In this document: piece after piece, positions 16,116 to 23,672 of the stretch
Layout: every line of letters begins with the position of its first letter
Numbering within the stretch: the first letter of the stretch is position 1
DNA from: Muribaculum sp.
GTDB lineage: Bacteria; Bacteroidota; Bacteroidia; Bacteroidales; Muribaculaceae
Reading direction: 5' to 3'
DNA length: 32,061 nucleotides
Assembly: GCA_023664085.1 (NCBI GenBank)
Contig: JAMPGE010000023.1
Span: forward strand, 1 to 32,061
Position numbers and translations under genes: made by a program
The notes under the pieces: model-generated
Database searches by the model: none
Told to the model about the DNA's origin: nothing
The model's input: the letters and a program-made list of their open reading frames with translations, nothing else

Positions 16116-17570
16116 TCAGTCTTTATATACCTGCTTCCAGACAGCCGAGTCTCCTTCTCCGGAATACTGCCAGTATTGTCCGGCTCTCGCATTGGCATTG
16201 ATGGCGGTGCAGTCGGTGAGCAAATAGTAGATGGTGGCGTCACTGCCCACTACACTTGGAGCTTCCTGCTTGTCCCACAGGAGAATCCTATCCACATCTT
16301 CACCTACCGGACCGTCGTTGCCGTTGATCCAGACATGACATGTGCCCTTCAGTGCGATCGCATCCCAGATAAGAATCCCGTTGCGGGTGGCCTCTTCCCC
16401 GGCCACTCTGTCGGTGAAACTGTGCTCGGCGCTATATACGTAGTGCACTATCCGGTCCTCCCCGATCAACGCACCCGAATTGCTCCATCCCAAGCGGTCG
16501 AGGGTCGGCTCGCGTTTGATCTCTATGTCGCCAAACACTGTATGGAAATTCGTCACCGCCCAGCCGAATTTGTTGGTGCGAGAAGTGATCTGAATCTCCG
16601 GATGATTGGAGAAGTCTATACATTGTATCTGCTCGAGAAGATCCTTGCCCGCAAGCAGGATCGCGGATTTTGGCACATCCTCCCCGGTGAAAAACATTTT
16701 AGCCATGGCTATCAGTTTCTCCATAGTCCATTTCCCGGTATGCTGCAGCTCTCTCTTGAACTGCCAACGCAATCCCTCGGTAGTGTATACATACTGCAAT
16801 CCGGTCTTTTCCGTATTTACCCGGAATTTACCGGCTCGGCCTGCCCAAAGCGTGCGGTTGCCTCTCACCTTAAAGTTGGCTATGGCCTGCTCGGCAAGCA
16901 CCGCTTTGCCAAAGGGGATACGCTTTCGCTGACTCTCGAAATAGTCCGACACTACTTGATTCATACCCCTCTTCTGGAGATATATTCTCGTAGGTTGCGG
17001 CACAATCAAATCAGGCTCTACCTCTTTTTGAGTCTCGTAAAGGGAGTTGGCAAGAATGGTGATCACGGTGCCTTTGGGGATGTCGGGAAGTCGGCAGCTG
17101 TCATCCGTCGGACTGTTTTTCGGTCCGTTTACCGCTCTTACGATAGGATTGTTCGACAGGGAATCTATCCCCTGCACAAACAGGAGGAGATCCTTACCCG
17201 GTGTCTTGGTCTTACCGTCCGGCGCATAACCGTCTATTCCGCGGGCAAGCACCGTGGTGTAGGGCCGGAGCAAGTTCTGGTCGGCAGGCTCAAGGAGAAG
17301 AGGGGCCTGCTGTCCGGATGTCTTGAGATCCGTGATGGTTTTCACCGATGAAGCGGGCTCATCGATCATATAATGGTCCACCTCCGGGCTGTCTACCTTC
17401 ACTCGTTTCGCCTTGAGCATAATGTTCATCAGGGGTGTGTCGTCACTGTTGAAACTAAAGAGTTCTTCATCGATAGCCGTCTCAATGAAATTGCCGGCAT
17501 CAAGTCCGCCGGTGGCGCCCGCTACATTGTTTACTGTCGCTGCGCTTTCAGGAATTAAAGATTCTGCCAT
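16116..17570 (-). CDS. Major capsid-like protein
   Basis: The 484-aa protein has the layout of HK97-fold major capsid proteins. An N-terminal arm (AGGLDA-like segment, NFIETAIDEELFSFNSDDTPLMNIM) is followed by a long alpha/beta body containing repeated IYLQKRGMNQVVSDYFESQ and FKRELQHTGKWTMEKLIAMAKMFF segments. A downstream region with SRTNKFGWAVTNFHTVFGDIEI resembles the strand before the P-loop/A-domain in SU10-like capsids. Its C-terminal 60 or so residues (WDKQEAPSVVGSD to the end, VWKQVYKD) look like an added surface domain. The gene lies 52 bp after the scaffold-like gene, the usual order for capsid assembly. The call is made from pattern and context. Confidence 0.75.
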   Translation of the reverse strand: MAESLIPESAATVNNVAGATGGLDAGNFIETAIDEELFSFNSDDTPLMNIMLKAKRVKVDSPEVDHYMIDEPASSVKTITDLKTSGQQAPLLLEPADQNLLRPYTTVLARGIDGYAPDGKTKTPGKDLLLFVQGIDSLSNNPIVRAVNGPKNSPTDDSCRLPDIPKGTVITILANSLYETQKEVEPDLIVPQPTRIYLQKRGMNQVVSDYFESQRKRIPFGKAVLAEQAIANFKVRGNRTLWAGRAGKFRVNTEKTGLQYVYTTEGLRWQFKRELQHTGKWTMEKLIAMAKMFFTGEDVPKSAILLAGKDLLEQIQCIDFSNHPEIQITSRTNKFGWAVTNFHTVFGDIEIKREPTLDRLGWSNSGALIGEDRIVHYVYSAEHSFTDRVAGEEATRNGILIWDAIALKGTCHVWINGNDGPVGEDVDRILLWDKQEAPSVVGSDATIYYLLTDCTAINANARAGQYWQYSGEGDSAVWKQVYKD

Positions 17571-17622
17571 TTTTATTAAATTAATTGATTAATATTAAGA
17601 TATTCAATGCTTTCAGTCATTT

Positions 17623-18357
17623 TTATCGCGCGAAGGAGGCGAGGTCGAAGATTGTGGATGGGCGGCGCGCATCAGATGATGTGGCAGTGCCTCCCAATGC
17701 CGGCACTTCGTTTTTCGCTTTACCGCCAGACTCCAACTTTTCTTCTATAGCGGCATTTCGTCCGTTGATCTCTCCCTCGGAAAAAGCCTTTTCCATATGC
17801 TTGTCGTAGTTTATACCTTTGCTGATCAGCGAAATAAAATCCGCCGAGAGTATCCCCGAAGCGGCTTCTGCCGCCATGTCGAGAATCTTCACTATTATAT
17901 TGTTGATAAATTCACGGGATGCTTTCAAACCCTCTCGCAGTCCTTCGGCCAACTTAAGTGAATTGGAAAGATTGCGGGCCAGGGGCGTAGACCCCTCTTC
18001 CGAAAGACATAGGTCACGCAAAACCGCTATGGATGCCGCGGATTCCTTTTCGGGGCGATTTTTCCAAACTTCCAGAAAAGAATCTTCGTTTTTTTCGATG
18101 GAATCGGACTTTTCTTCTTTTTCCTTTTCCTCATCGATCACGATTTCATCGGTATTTTCTCCCTTAGGCGTTTCTTCAGGTTCCCGCTTATCTCCTTCCT
18201 TATCCGCCTCATCGTTTTCTTCGGCGTTCTGTTTTTCTTCCGCCTCACTTTCGGACTCATACTTATTAGCATTGCTAATCTCCTCTCTCTCCTCTTTTGC
18301 CTTCTTGAAGAGTTTTACAAGAGTCGCAAGTCCTTTGTTTTCAACTTTCTCTTTCAT
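17623..18357 (-). CDS. Acidic scaffold-like protein of the head module
   Basis: The 244-aa protein starts at ATG 18357 (MKEKVENKG); a longer frame from 18414 would overlap the promoter. Residues about 20-95 are extremely Glu/Asp/Lys-rich and probably disordered. Residues about 100-200 are predicted helices (VLRDLCLSEEG, LKLAEGLREGLKASREFINN). The last residues, STIFDLASFAR, are a basic/hydrophobic peptide reminiscent of capsid-binding tails of scaffolding proteins. Charge pattern, size and position just before the capsid gene fit an internal scaffold that is ejected or degraded. No protease domain is seen. It is the first gene of the minus-strand operon. Confidence 0.6.
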   Translation of the reverse strand: MKEKVENKGLATLVKLFKKAKEEREEISNANKYESESEAEEKQNAEENDEADKEGDKREPEETPKGENTDEIVIDEEKEKEEKSDSIEKNEDSFLEVWKNRPEKESAASIAVLRDLCLSEEGSTPLARNLSNSLKLAEGLREGLKASREFINNIIVKILDMAAEAASGILSADFISLISKGINYDKHMEKAFSEGEINGRNAAIEEKLESGGKAKNEVPALGGTATSSDARRPSTIFDLASFAR

Positions 18358-18478
18358 AGTTTTTGCATTTTGTTTGATTTGACATTGCAAAATTAGATTC
18401 AAAATTGTCAACATTTATTATATCGCTTGACAAATATTATACTTATCTTTGCATCGCAAATAAAAACAAAAGCAAATT
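18358..18478. promoter_or_regulatory. Divergent control region of the head module
   Basis: The 121-bp AT-rich spacer holds a minus-strand TAATTTTG (18395-18388) toward the scaffold/capsid operon and a plus-strand TATCTTTG (18444-18451) toward the 130-aa gene. Both are TAnnTTTG matches without strong TTTG partners. TTGAC or its complement occurs at 18379, 18407 and 18427. A perfect palindrome, TTTGC-ATC-GCAAA (18448-18460), overlaps the plus-strand -7 box. The arrangement suggests one regulator binding both promoters. Confidence 0.6.
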
Positions 18479-18871
18479 ATGAAAAAGAAAGGTTCCACTT
18501 GTGAATTCAACGCTGAGCGCAATGCCGCTCTTAAGGCTGCCTATCGAAAGGCTTTGATGGACCGTCGATGCAAAAACCTGTCGGACGTGTTTCATCAGGT
18601 GGCTCGGATGGGAGCTCCCCGTTTCTATGTGAGCGAACAGAGAGCCCTCACCGTGGTAAAGCACATCAAACGCACCGGTGAGTTTCCGGTGATGAACGCT
18701 ACGCGCCGATCCCTGTTCGGTGACATTTGGCGAAGATTCCAATGCATGAGCAGGGCGCACCCCGACATGTCGGACTATGATATCGTGTTTGAAATAGTCA
18801 ACAGTCCGGCGCCTTCGTTTTATCTCACCCCGCGCAGCGTGCGCACTATTCTGTATGCAATAAGAAACTAG
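18479..18871 (+). CDS. 130-aa duplicated-motif protein of the head module
   Basis: This is a basic protein with no named family that I can assign. It consists of two units in exact 65-residue register. APRFYVSEQRALTVV (46-60) is matched by APSFYLTPRSVRTIL (111-125), each preceded by a helical stretch of about 20 residues and ended by an Arg/Lys/Asn-rich helix end. The repeat looks like a small helical DNA-binding or packaging domain duplicated within one gene. Possible roles are small terminase, head-packaging regulator, or repressor of the divergent promoter from which it is transcribed. These are inference only. It starts at ATG 18479 with a leader of about 22 nt and is followed 14 bp later by the fibre-like gene. 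Confidence 0.7.
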   Translation: MKKKGSTCEFNAERNAALKAAYRKALMDRRCKNLSDVFHQVARMGAPRFYVSEQRALTVVKHIKRTGEFPVMNATRRSLFGDIWRRFQCMSRAHPDMSDYDIVFEIVNSPAPSFYLTPRSVRTILYAIRN

Positions 18872-18885
18872 ATTTTAATTGAAAA

Positions 18886-19968
18886 ATGGAAAAAGAAAAT
18901 TTAAGAGTTTCGGCGGATGCCGTTATTAAAGGAAATCTGAGAGTGGAAGGTTGGCTTGAGGCCCCCAACGTGAAGGGTTTTGTTCGTGGCTTTTATGCCG
19001 ACGAACAACGATTGATGCAGTCAATACCGCGTCCGTTGGCAGGATGGGTGGCTCTGGTGGGTCCGGGCTTCCCCGCAAGCGTGTATGTTGCCGAGGAGGG
19101 AACTTGGGTCAAGTCCGGCGGACAAGCCCAACTCTCCTCTCCCTCCGTCATAGACTCATCCGGCAACGGCACCACAATTCCGGATTATCTCAGCCAGCTG
19201 CTTGAGCTGTCCTCCGGAGTAAGGCTCTCCGAACCGAAGAGCTGGATCTACGGGACATACTTGTCGTTGAACTATGAGGAAGTGACGAAGGCTGACGGCT
19301 TCCGGCGCAGCCACCCTATCGAGCTGAAGCCCGGCGAGTGTATTTTAGTGAAATGCGATTCTGCCGGAGTGGCTTATCCTATCGCTGTATTCAATGGGGA
19401 AAATTCCTCGGTTCAATACGATTTTCCTCCGATTAAATCGGACTTTTCGGCAGGAAACCGTGAGTATCGCTTCACCGCGGAAAAAGCCTGCGGTGTTGTC
19501 ATAAGTTGCCATGGCGAGCCTGAGCGCATCATGATTTGGCGCAGACAGGATTCAAAAGTCCTTACAAGGCTTTATGCCGCCAACGGCACTGTAGTGAGTT
19601 GCTCAAGGAATAATTCCGGCGGCAGGCTCAGATACGACGGTTCTGTGGTAAGCATCCCCGGATACGGAGTGAGTGGTCTTACCGATATCAGTGGCATAAG
19701 CCGTGTGGATTACAATGGATTCATCAACGCTCCGGAGGGTGACACATCTGCTTTCGCCGTATTTATCGATTCGGACGGCAAAATGCTGCGCGCCCACTGT
19801 TGCGGCTCCCGCCCCGATGGCATCTCAAACGTGCAAATGCACGAAGAAGGAGAACTTCATCTTGAACTATCGGTGCCCCCGGGCGCCACCCGTGCCATAT
19901 TCGGCTATACTTTCGCTGACAAAGAGGGAACGCCCAATCCCCTCTTTGAAGTGGTTCTTAACCGATGA
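18886..19968 (+). CDS. Fibre-like / receptor-binding-like protein
   Basis: The 360-aa protein has no signal peptide. Its N-terminus (LRVSADAVIKGNLRVEGWLEAPNVKGFVRGFY, given here only as a position at residues 5-36) is a short beta-repeat start common in Bacteroidales phage tail fibre or appendage proteins. It is followed by LAGWVALVG and PASVYVAEEGTWVKSGG. The rest is predicted beta-sandwich in two similar halves, residues about 115-230 and 235-360, resembling carbohydrate-binding folds. It is the only appendage-like protein in the module. It is cotranscribed with the 130-aa gene and terminated by the hairpin at 20010-20042. Function is inferred from form and neighbours. Confidence 0.55.
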   Translation: MEKENLRVSADAVIKGNLRVEGWLEAPNVKGFVRGFYADEQRLMQSIPRPLAGWVALVGPGFPASVYVAEEGTWVKSGGQAQLSSPSVIDSSGNGTTIPDYLSQLLELSSGVRLSEPKSWIYGTYLSLNYEEVTKADGFRRSHPIELKPGECILVKCDSAGVAYPIAVFNGENSSVQYDFPPIKSDFSAGNREYRFTAEKACGVVISCHGEPERIMIWRRQDSKVLTRLYAANGTVVSCSRNNSGGRLRYDGSVVSIPGYGVSGLTDISGISRVDYNGFINAPEGDTSAFAVFIDSDGKMLRAHCCGSRPDGISNVQMHEEGELHLELSVPPGATRAIFGYTFADKEGTPNPLFEVVLNR

Positions 19969-20009
19969 TGGATGAATTTACATCTGATTTTAACTTTCGT
20001 AAATACATC

Positions 20010-20043
20010 ATTAGGTAATTTCGCAAGAAATTACCTAATTTTG
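20010..20043 (+). terminator. Terminator hairpin overlapping the rfbC promoter
   Basis: ATTAGGTAATTT (20010-20021) and AAATTACCTAAT (20028-20039) form a perfect 12-bp stem with a 6-nt loop, followed by TTTG. The right arm and tail also form TAATTTTG (20036-20043), a consensus -7 box only 6 bp before the rfbC ATG. One DNA segment may thus end the upstream transcript and start the next. Confidence 0.65.
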
Positions 20044-20049
20044 CATTTG

Positions 20050-20610
20050 ATGAAAAAAATACCTACATCAATAGACGGAGTAGTGATCCTCGAGCCGACC
20101 GTATTCGGTGATAACCGTGGCTATTTCTTTGAAAGCTTCAATATGCGGGAGTTTCGTAGGCTGGTAGGCGATATTGAGTTTGTGCAAGACAATGAAAGCC
20201 TTTCTTCCTACGGCGTGATCCGCGGCCTGCATTTTCAAAAAGGCGAACACTCTCAAGCCAAACTCGTTAGAGTGGTGAAAGGAAAAGTGCTTGACGTAGC
20301 CGTCGACATTCGCCCCGGTTCTCCCACGTTTGGAAAATACGTGGCAGTAGAGCTTTCGGCAGACAACCACCGCCAACTGTTTCTTCCCCGCGGCATGGCC
20401 CACGGCTTCGCCGTGCTTTCCCAAGAAGCGTTGTTTGAATATAAATGCGACAATTATTATTGTCCGGAAGCCGAAGGAGGAATCATGTGGAACGATCCGG
20501 AGATATCGATAGACTGGAGACTGACCGCAGATGCCATCCGGCTCTCCGAACGCGACACGAATCACCCCTTACTCGCCGAATATCGCTCTTTGCAGCAGGT
20601 CATTTCTTAG
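20050..20610 (+). CDS. rfbC: dTDP-4-dehydrorhamnose 3,5-epimerase
   Basis: The 186-aa enzyme (RmlC) converts dTDP-4-keto-6-deoxyglucose to dTDP-4-keto-rhamnose for surface polysaccharides. The cupin core shows FGDNRGYFFESFN (19-31), RGLHFQ with the catalytic His61, SQAKLVRVVKGKVLDVAVDIR, LPRGMAHGF (112-120) and FEYKCDNYY with catalytic Tyr131. The start at 20050 gives the normal family length; a frame from 19972 would add residues and cross the terminator hairpin. No other rml genes are in view. It is followed after 23 bp by an acetyltransferase gene that may share the transcript. Confidence 0.95.
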   Translation: MKKIPTSIDGVVILEPTVFGDNRGYFFESFNMREFRRLVGDIEFVQDNESLSSYGVIRGLHFQKGEHSQAKLVRVVKGKVLDVAVDIRPGSPTFGKYVAVELSADNHRQLFLPRGMAHGFAVLSQEALFEYKCDNYYCPEAEGGIMWNDPEISIDWRLTADAIRLSERDTNHPLLAEYRSLQQVIS

Positions 20611-20633
20611 AGTCTATTATACCCCTTAGAAAA

Positions 20634-21212
20634 ATGGAACCGCAGGGAATCAAAATACTCGGAGCCGGTGGTCACGCACTCGTAGTGGCTGAAATAATCC
20701 GCGCCATGGGGTTGAAGTGTGCCGGATTTTTAGGGCGCGGGGAATGCAGACGTGAGGTGCAGGGAGTCACACTGCCCGAGCTAGTGGATTCCCCTCTGTT
20801 TATCGCCATCGGCGATAATAGCCGCCGACGCCTTATTGCCGAAAATCTGCAGGCAATTTATCCGGTATTGATTTCACCGCGAGCCTATATCTCCCCTTCA
20901 TCCTTGATCGGAGAAGGCTCGGTGATTATGCCCATGGCGGCCATAGAGACCGGTGCGCAAATCGGCAGGCATTGCATCGTAAATACTTCCGCGGTGGTGG
21001 ATCACGAATGCAGGCTGGCGGATTATGTGCATATAAGTCCCGGAGCAGTGCTCTGCGGAAATGTCTTCGTGGGCCAAGGGGCCTGGATAGGTGCCGGAGC
21101 GGTAGTGCTTCCCGGCATCAGTATAGGTGCCGACGCTATAGTAGGAGCAGGCTCGACCGTGCTGCGCGACGTGCCCCCGTCCACCACAGCCGTCGGCGTA
21201 TGGAAAGGCTGA
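20634..21212 (+). CDS. NeuD/PglD-family sugar O-/N-acyltransferase
   Basis: The 192-aa protein starts at ATG 20634 (MEPQGIKILGAGG). An N-terminal Rossmann-like half contains GAGGHA (10-15) and FIAIGDNSRRR. The C-terminal half is a left-handed beta-helix of hexapeptide repeats (IGEGSVIMP, IGRHCIVNTSAVVDHE, VHISPGAVLCGNV, IGAGAVVLPGISIGADAIVGAGSTV). The catalytic His is in VDHE. The family uses acetyl-CoA to modify nucleotide sugars such as sialic acid or bacillosamine precursors. With rfbC upstream it suggests glycan decoration, but the sugar is unknown. Confidence 0.9.
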   Translation: MEPQGIKILGAGGHALVVAEIIRAMGLKCAGFLGRGECRREVQGVTLPELVDSPLFIAIGDNSRRRLIAENLQAIYPVLISPRAYISPSSLIGEGSVIMPMAAIETGAQIGRHCIVNTSAVVDHECRLADYVHISPGAVLCGNVFVGQGAWIGAGAVVLPGISIGADAIVGAGSTVLRDVPPSTTAVGVWKG

Positions 21213-21219
21213 GAGCCTG

Positions 21220-21302
21220 CCCGATGAAACTGATGAGGCCGACGGGGCCGATGAGGTAGGGCGCTGAAGCGCGGTTGATGGTTGATTGTTGATTGTTGAA
21301 TG
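21220..21302. repeat. Low-complexity intergenic repeats
   Basis: Between two convergent genes are GATGAGG words around GCCGACGGGGCC, a GCGCTGAAGCGC palindrome, and then three or four copies of TTGATTG-like 7-mers. No coding potential and no clear terminator were seen. Confidence 0.5.
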
Positions 21303-21396
21303 AAGGTTAGACTCGGAATCTATCAACGCCCAACTTTCAACTTCCGCGAAGCCGATCTCCCCGAACGATTATTAACCGGGGGATTGGTTCTCCTGA

Positions 21397-22290
21397 TCAG
21401 TCGTATTGGTCCAAGGCCTCCGAAAGCGCGTTTTTCACCATCACCCTAAGTTCGGCCGGGGCAAGCACCTTCACAGCGCCTCCCAATGCCATCAGTTCAT
21501 GCACAAGTTCATAGTTTATCTTCAGCCTATAGGTAAAGATTGAATAATCATCGGCCACAAGCTCCGTCTGAGTGGGATGCAACGGCAATGCGCGGAAATA
21601 TTTGGCCTGCATGGGAGTGGCCTGCAATTTTACTTCCCTCACTTCATTCGGCGAAGAGGTGACTCCGATGATATTGCTGAAAATCTCCGATATGTCCAGA
21701 TCCTTCGGACGCACGAATGCTTCTTCGGTGATAGAAAGAGACTTTACCCGGTCGAGGGCATACGTTCGCAATTCCTTTTTATCCTCCTTGAGCCCGATCA
21801 TATACCATCGGTTTTTGTATCTCTTAAGTAAATACGGAGTGAAGAGTATATCTTCTTCAGGAAGCGTTCGTTTGAAGCCGCCATACGTAAATCTCACCTT
21901 CAGAGACCGTCGCAATGCATCAAGAGCATGCGGCAGATGCTCACGGGCCGACGGCACGTCTTCCACCTCTACCCAACTGGCCACCTGCTCATCCATGCTT
22001 AGGGCTTCGTTTACGGCATAAGAATCAAGAAGCCAATTGCTGAGAGACATGGCCGCACGCGACGTGTCCGGGTCTATATAATATCGTCCCTCTGCGTCAC
22101 ACAGAATATCAATGTGGAATATCTCCTCTATAGCCCTTCGGTAATGAAAAAAAGTACGTTCCGGCAGAGGATTGCCGTCGCCCACATCCGCTTTCAGCCA
22201 GAGCTCGGATATTTCCCTACGGCTTAGATGTCCGTGCCGCTTAAGGATGTCGACCATCCATACATAGCGTCTTACAAGGTCTTTGGTCAT
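21397..22290 (-). CDS. WYL-domain transcriptional regulator
   Basis: The 297-aa protein has an N-terminal winged HTH (residues about 8-60, HLSRREISELW and PERTFFHYRRAI) and a WYL domain with RWYMIGL (161-167) and RTYALDRVKSL (175-185), a positively charged pocket that binds nucleotides or ssDNA in characterised members. A C-terminal WCX-like extension ends the protein. WYL regulators often control phage defence, DNA-damage or mobile-element genes. Here it lies near an S24-type repressor and the head module, but no direct link is visible. A TATCTTTG box (22302-22295) ends 5 bp before the ATG, so the mRNA is probably leaderless. Confidence 0.9.
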   Translation of the reverse strand: MTKDLVRRYVWMVDILKRHGHLSRREISELWLKADVGDGNPLPERTFFHYRRAIEEIFHIDILCDAEGRYYIDPDTSRAAMSLSNWLLDSYAVNEALSMDEQVASWVEVEDVPSAREHLPHALDALRRSLKVRFTYGGFKRTLPEEDILFTPYLLKRYKNRWYMIGLKEDKKELRTYALDRVKSLSITEEAFVRPKDLDISEIFSNIIGVTSSPNEVREVKLQATPMQAKYFRALPLHPTQTELVADDYSIFTYRLKINYELVHELMALGGAVKVLAPAELRVMVKNALSEALDQYD

Positions 22291-22294
22291 GTTG

Positions 22295-22302
22295 CAAAGA
22301 TA
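22295..22302 (-). promoter_or_regulatory. -7 box of the WYL regulator gene
   Basis: TATCTTTG on the minus strand matches TAnnTTTG. Transcription would start at or next to the ATG at 22290. No TTTG partner is seen at about 20 nt. Confidence 0.55.
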
Positions 22303-22390
22303 ACAAAATTTCCGCTGACCCCGAATTCAAGTACCGGTTCCTCTATGAAAATTGATTGGCTTGCAGTCATGCACTCCAATTATTTTCCGA

Positions 22391-22876
22391 TCAAAAGGGG
22401 GAAATCGCGCGCCGACATTTACCGGCGGCAGAAGGGAATGATGAGATCAGGATCGAATCCTCTTCCGAACAGTCCGATTGCAGGATTTCCATCACTTCCT
22501 CGCTCACCGGAAGCTCCGATCGCAGCCTGAACCATCTGCGGGTAATATCTCTCGACAGAAAATTTATCACCGCCTCGGTGGCCAGTTCGGCAGCGGTATT
22601 GGACGAGTCTACCGCACGCAATGTCCGGATTTTTATGCGGTCAGAACCCATTCGCGCCACTACTGTCCGGCGATTGGAAAGCACAAGTCCGAGTCTGCCT
22701 ATCGCCTGCGACTCCAACACTGATATTAGAGCGGCGTCATCCTTATCCACCACAAGTCGATGTATGGTCTCTGCCTTCTCCTCCGGCGGCCTGGCCGCTG
22801 CTATTCCTTCGGCCGCGTACGCCGAGAGCCATTCCATCCTTTCCCTCACTTCAAAAAGATTGATTATGATTTGCAT
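22391..22876 (-). CDS. Hypothetical helical protein
   Basis: The 161-aa frame starts at ATG 22876 (MQIIINLFEVRER). No family is recognised. It is mainly helical and charged, with a possible alpha/beta core: MEWLSAYAAEGIAAARPPEEK, then DDAALISVLESQAIGRLGLVL, then RRTVVARMGSDRIKIRTLRAVD. Short Bacteroidales phage or tail-associated proteins with a Y/AYxAE...DDAALIxxLE pattern look superficially similar, but this is weak. A TAATTTTG box lies about 70 bp upstream (22952-22945). It is divergent from the S24 repressor. Confidence 0.55.
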   Translation of the reverse strand: MQIIINLFEVRERMEWLSAYAAEGIAAARPPEEKAETIHRLVVDKDDAALISVLESQAIGRLGLVLSNRRTVVARMGSDRIKIRTLRAVDSSNTAAELATEAVINFLSRDITRRWFRLRSELPVSEEVMEILQSDCSEEDSILISSFPSAAGKCRRAISPF

Positions 22877-22944
22877 ATATAGAAACAAATAATTAATTTA
22901 GCACCGTTAAATGAAAAGACCCGAATTGGCCGTGTTTTATTTAG

Positions 22945-22952
22945 CAAAATTA
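22945..22952 (-). promoter_or_regulatory. -7 box upstream of the hypothetical gene
   Basis: TAATTTTG on the minus strand lies in the 119-bp divergent spacer shared with the S24 repressor gene. The region is AT-rich and could hold the repressor's operators. Confidence 0.45.
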
Positions 22953-22995
22953 AATATCCGCAAAGTTGAATACTCTATAATTCTTGATTCCAAAC

Positions 22996-23652
22996 ATGAA
23001 CGTCCCTGAAAATACACCCGCCTCGGTCAAGGAGCGCCTTCTCGCATATCTTAAGAGCAAACGGATCACGCAGACTGAATTCGCTCATAATTTAGGGGTA
23101 ACCTCAAGCTACATAGGCGCTATGAGGAAATCCATCTCGTATGAAAAACTCAATAAGATCGAAAGCCTTTATCCCGACCTGAACCGCGACTGGCTGCTCT
23201 TTGGCACCGGAAATATGCTTAACTCCGCATGTGATGGGGCCAATAGCGGATATGAAGTGCCTCTGCTGCCTGTGATGGCCTTTGCCGGCAGCCTGCAAAT
23301 GTGGTCCGAAGGGGTACGTCCCGAGCAGTGCACAATGGTGAAAAGCCCGGTAAAGGATGCGGATTACGGCATCCCTATATGCGGCGACAGCATGGAACCC
23401 GACTTTAAGGACGGTTCCATTGTGATTGTGAAAAAGATAGACGAACGGGCATTCATTCCCTGGGGAAGTCCGATGGTCATCGACACCATCAACGGCGTGC
23501 TCCTCAAAGACATCTTTCCGGACAAGTCCGATGATGCCATGATCGAAGCCCATTCCCGCAATCCTCGCTATCCGGTCCTCAAAATTCCCAAGGAGTCAAT
23601 TTTAGGATTATACAGAGTGTTGTGCAACTTCAAACTCTATCCTACCCTCTAA
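22996..23652 (+). CDS. HTH / S24-peptidase repressor (LexA/CI-like)
   Basis: The 218-aa protein starts at ATG 22996 (a TTG at 22984 is an alternative). Residues 10-50 form a HTH (SKRITQTEFAHNLGV, then SSYIGAMR). A linker contains the candidate autocleavage site Ala97-Gly98 (MAFAGS). The S24 domain has the catalytic Ser132 in GDSMEP and Lys171 in GVLLKDIF. Such proteins repress phage or SOS genes until RecA-stimulated self-cleavage. It is not canonical LexA, because the HTH is XRE/CI-like. It lies about 3 kb from the head module, and whether it controls that module is unknown. A polytopic membrane protein gene follows after 20 bp. Confidence 0.9.
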   Translation: MNVPENTPASVKERLLAYLKSKRITQTEFAHNLGVTSSYIGAMRKSISYEKLNKIESLYPDLNRDWLLFGTGNMLNSACDGANSGYEVPLLPVMAFAGSLQMWSEGVRPEQCTMVKSPVKDADYGIPICGDSMEPDFKDGSIVIVKKIDERAFIPWGSPMVIDTINGVLLKDIFPDKSDDAMIEAHSRNPRYPVLKIPKESILGLYRVLCNFKLYPTL

Positions 23653-23672
23653 GAATACTTCTCATAAAAACC

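Noticed and set aside
15966..17351. 461-codon plus-strand frame opposite the capsid-like gene
   Set aside because: It is antisense to a gene in a tight operon, and no recognisable domain or promoter is present.
23622..23672. Upstream start for the GT-C-like membrane protein
   Set aside because: It overlaps the end of the S24 repressor gene. ATG 23673 follows the stop by 20 bp and precedes the first membrane helix properly.
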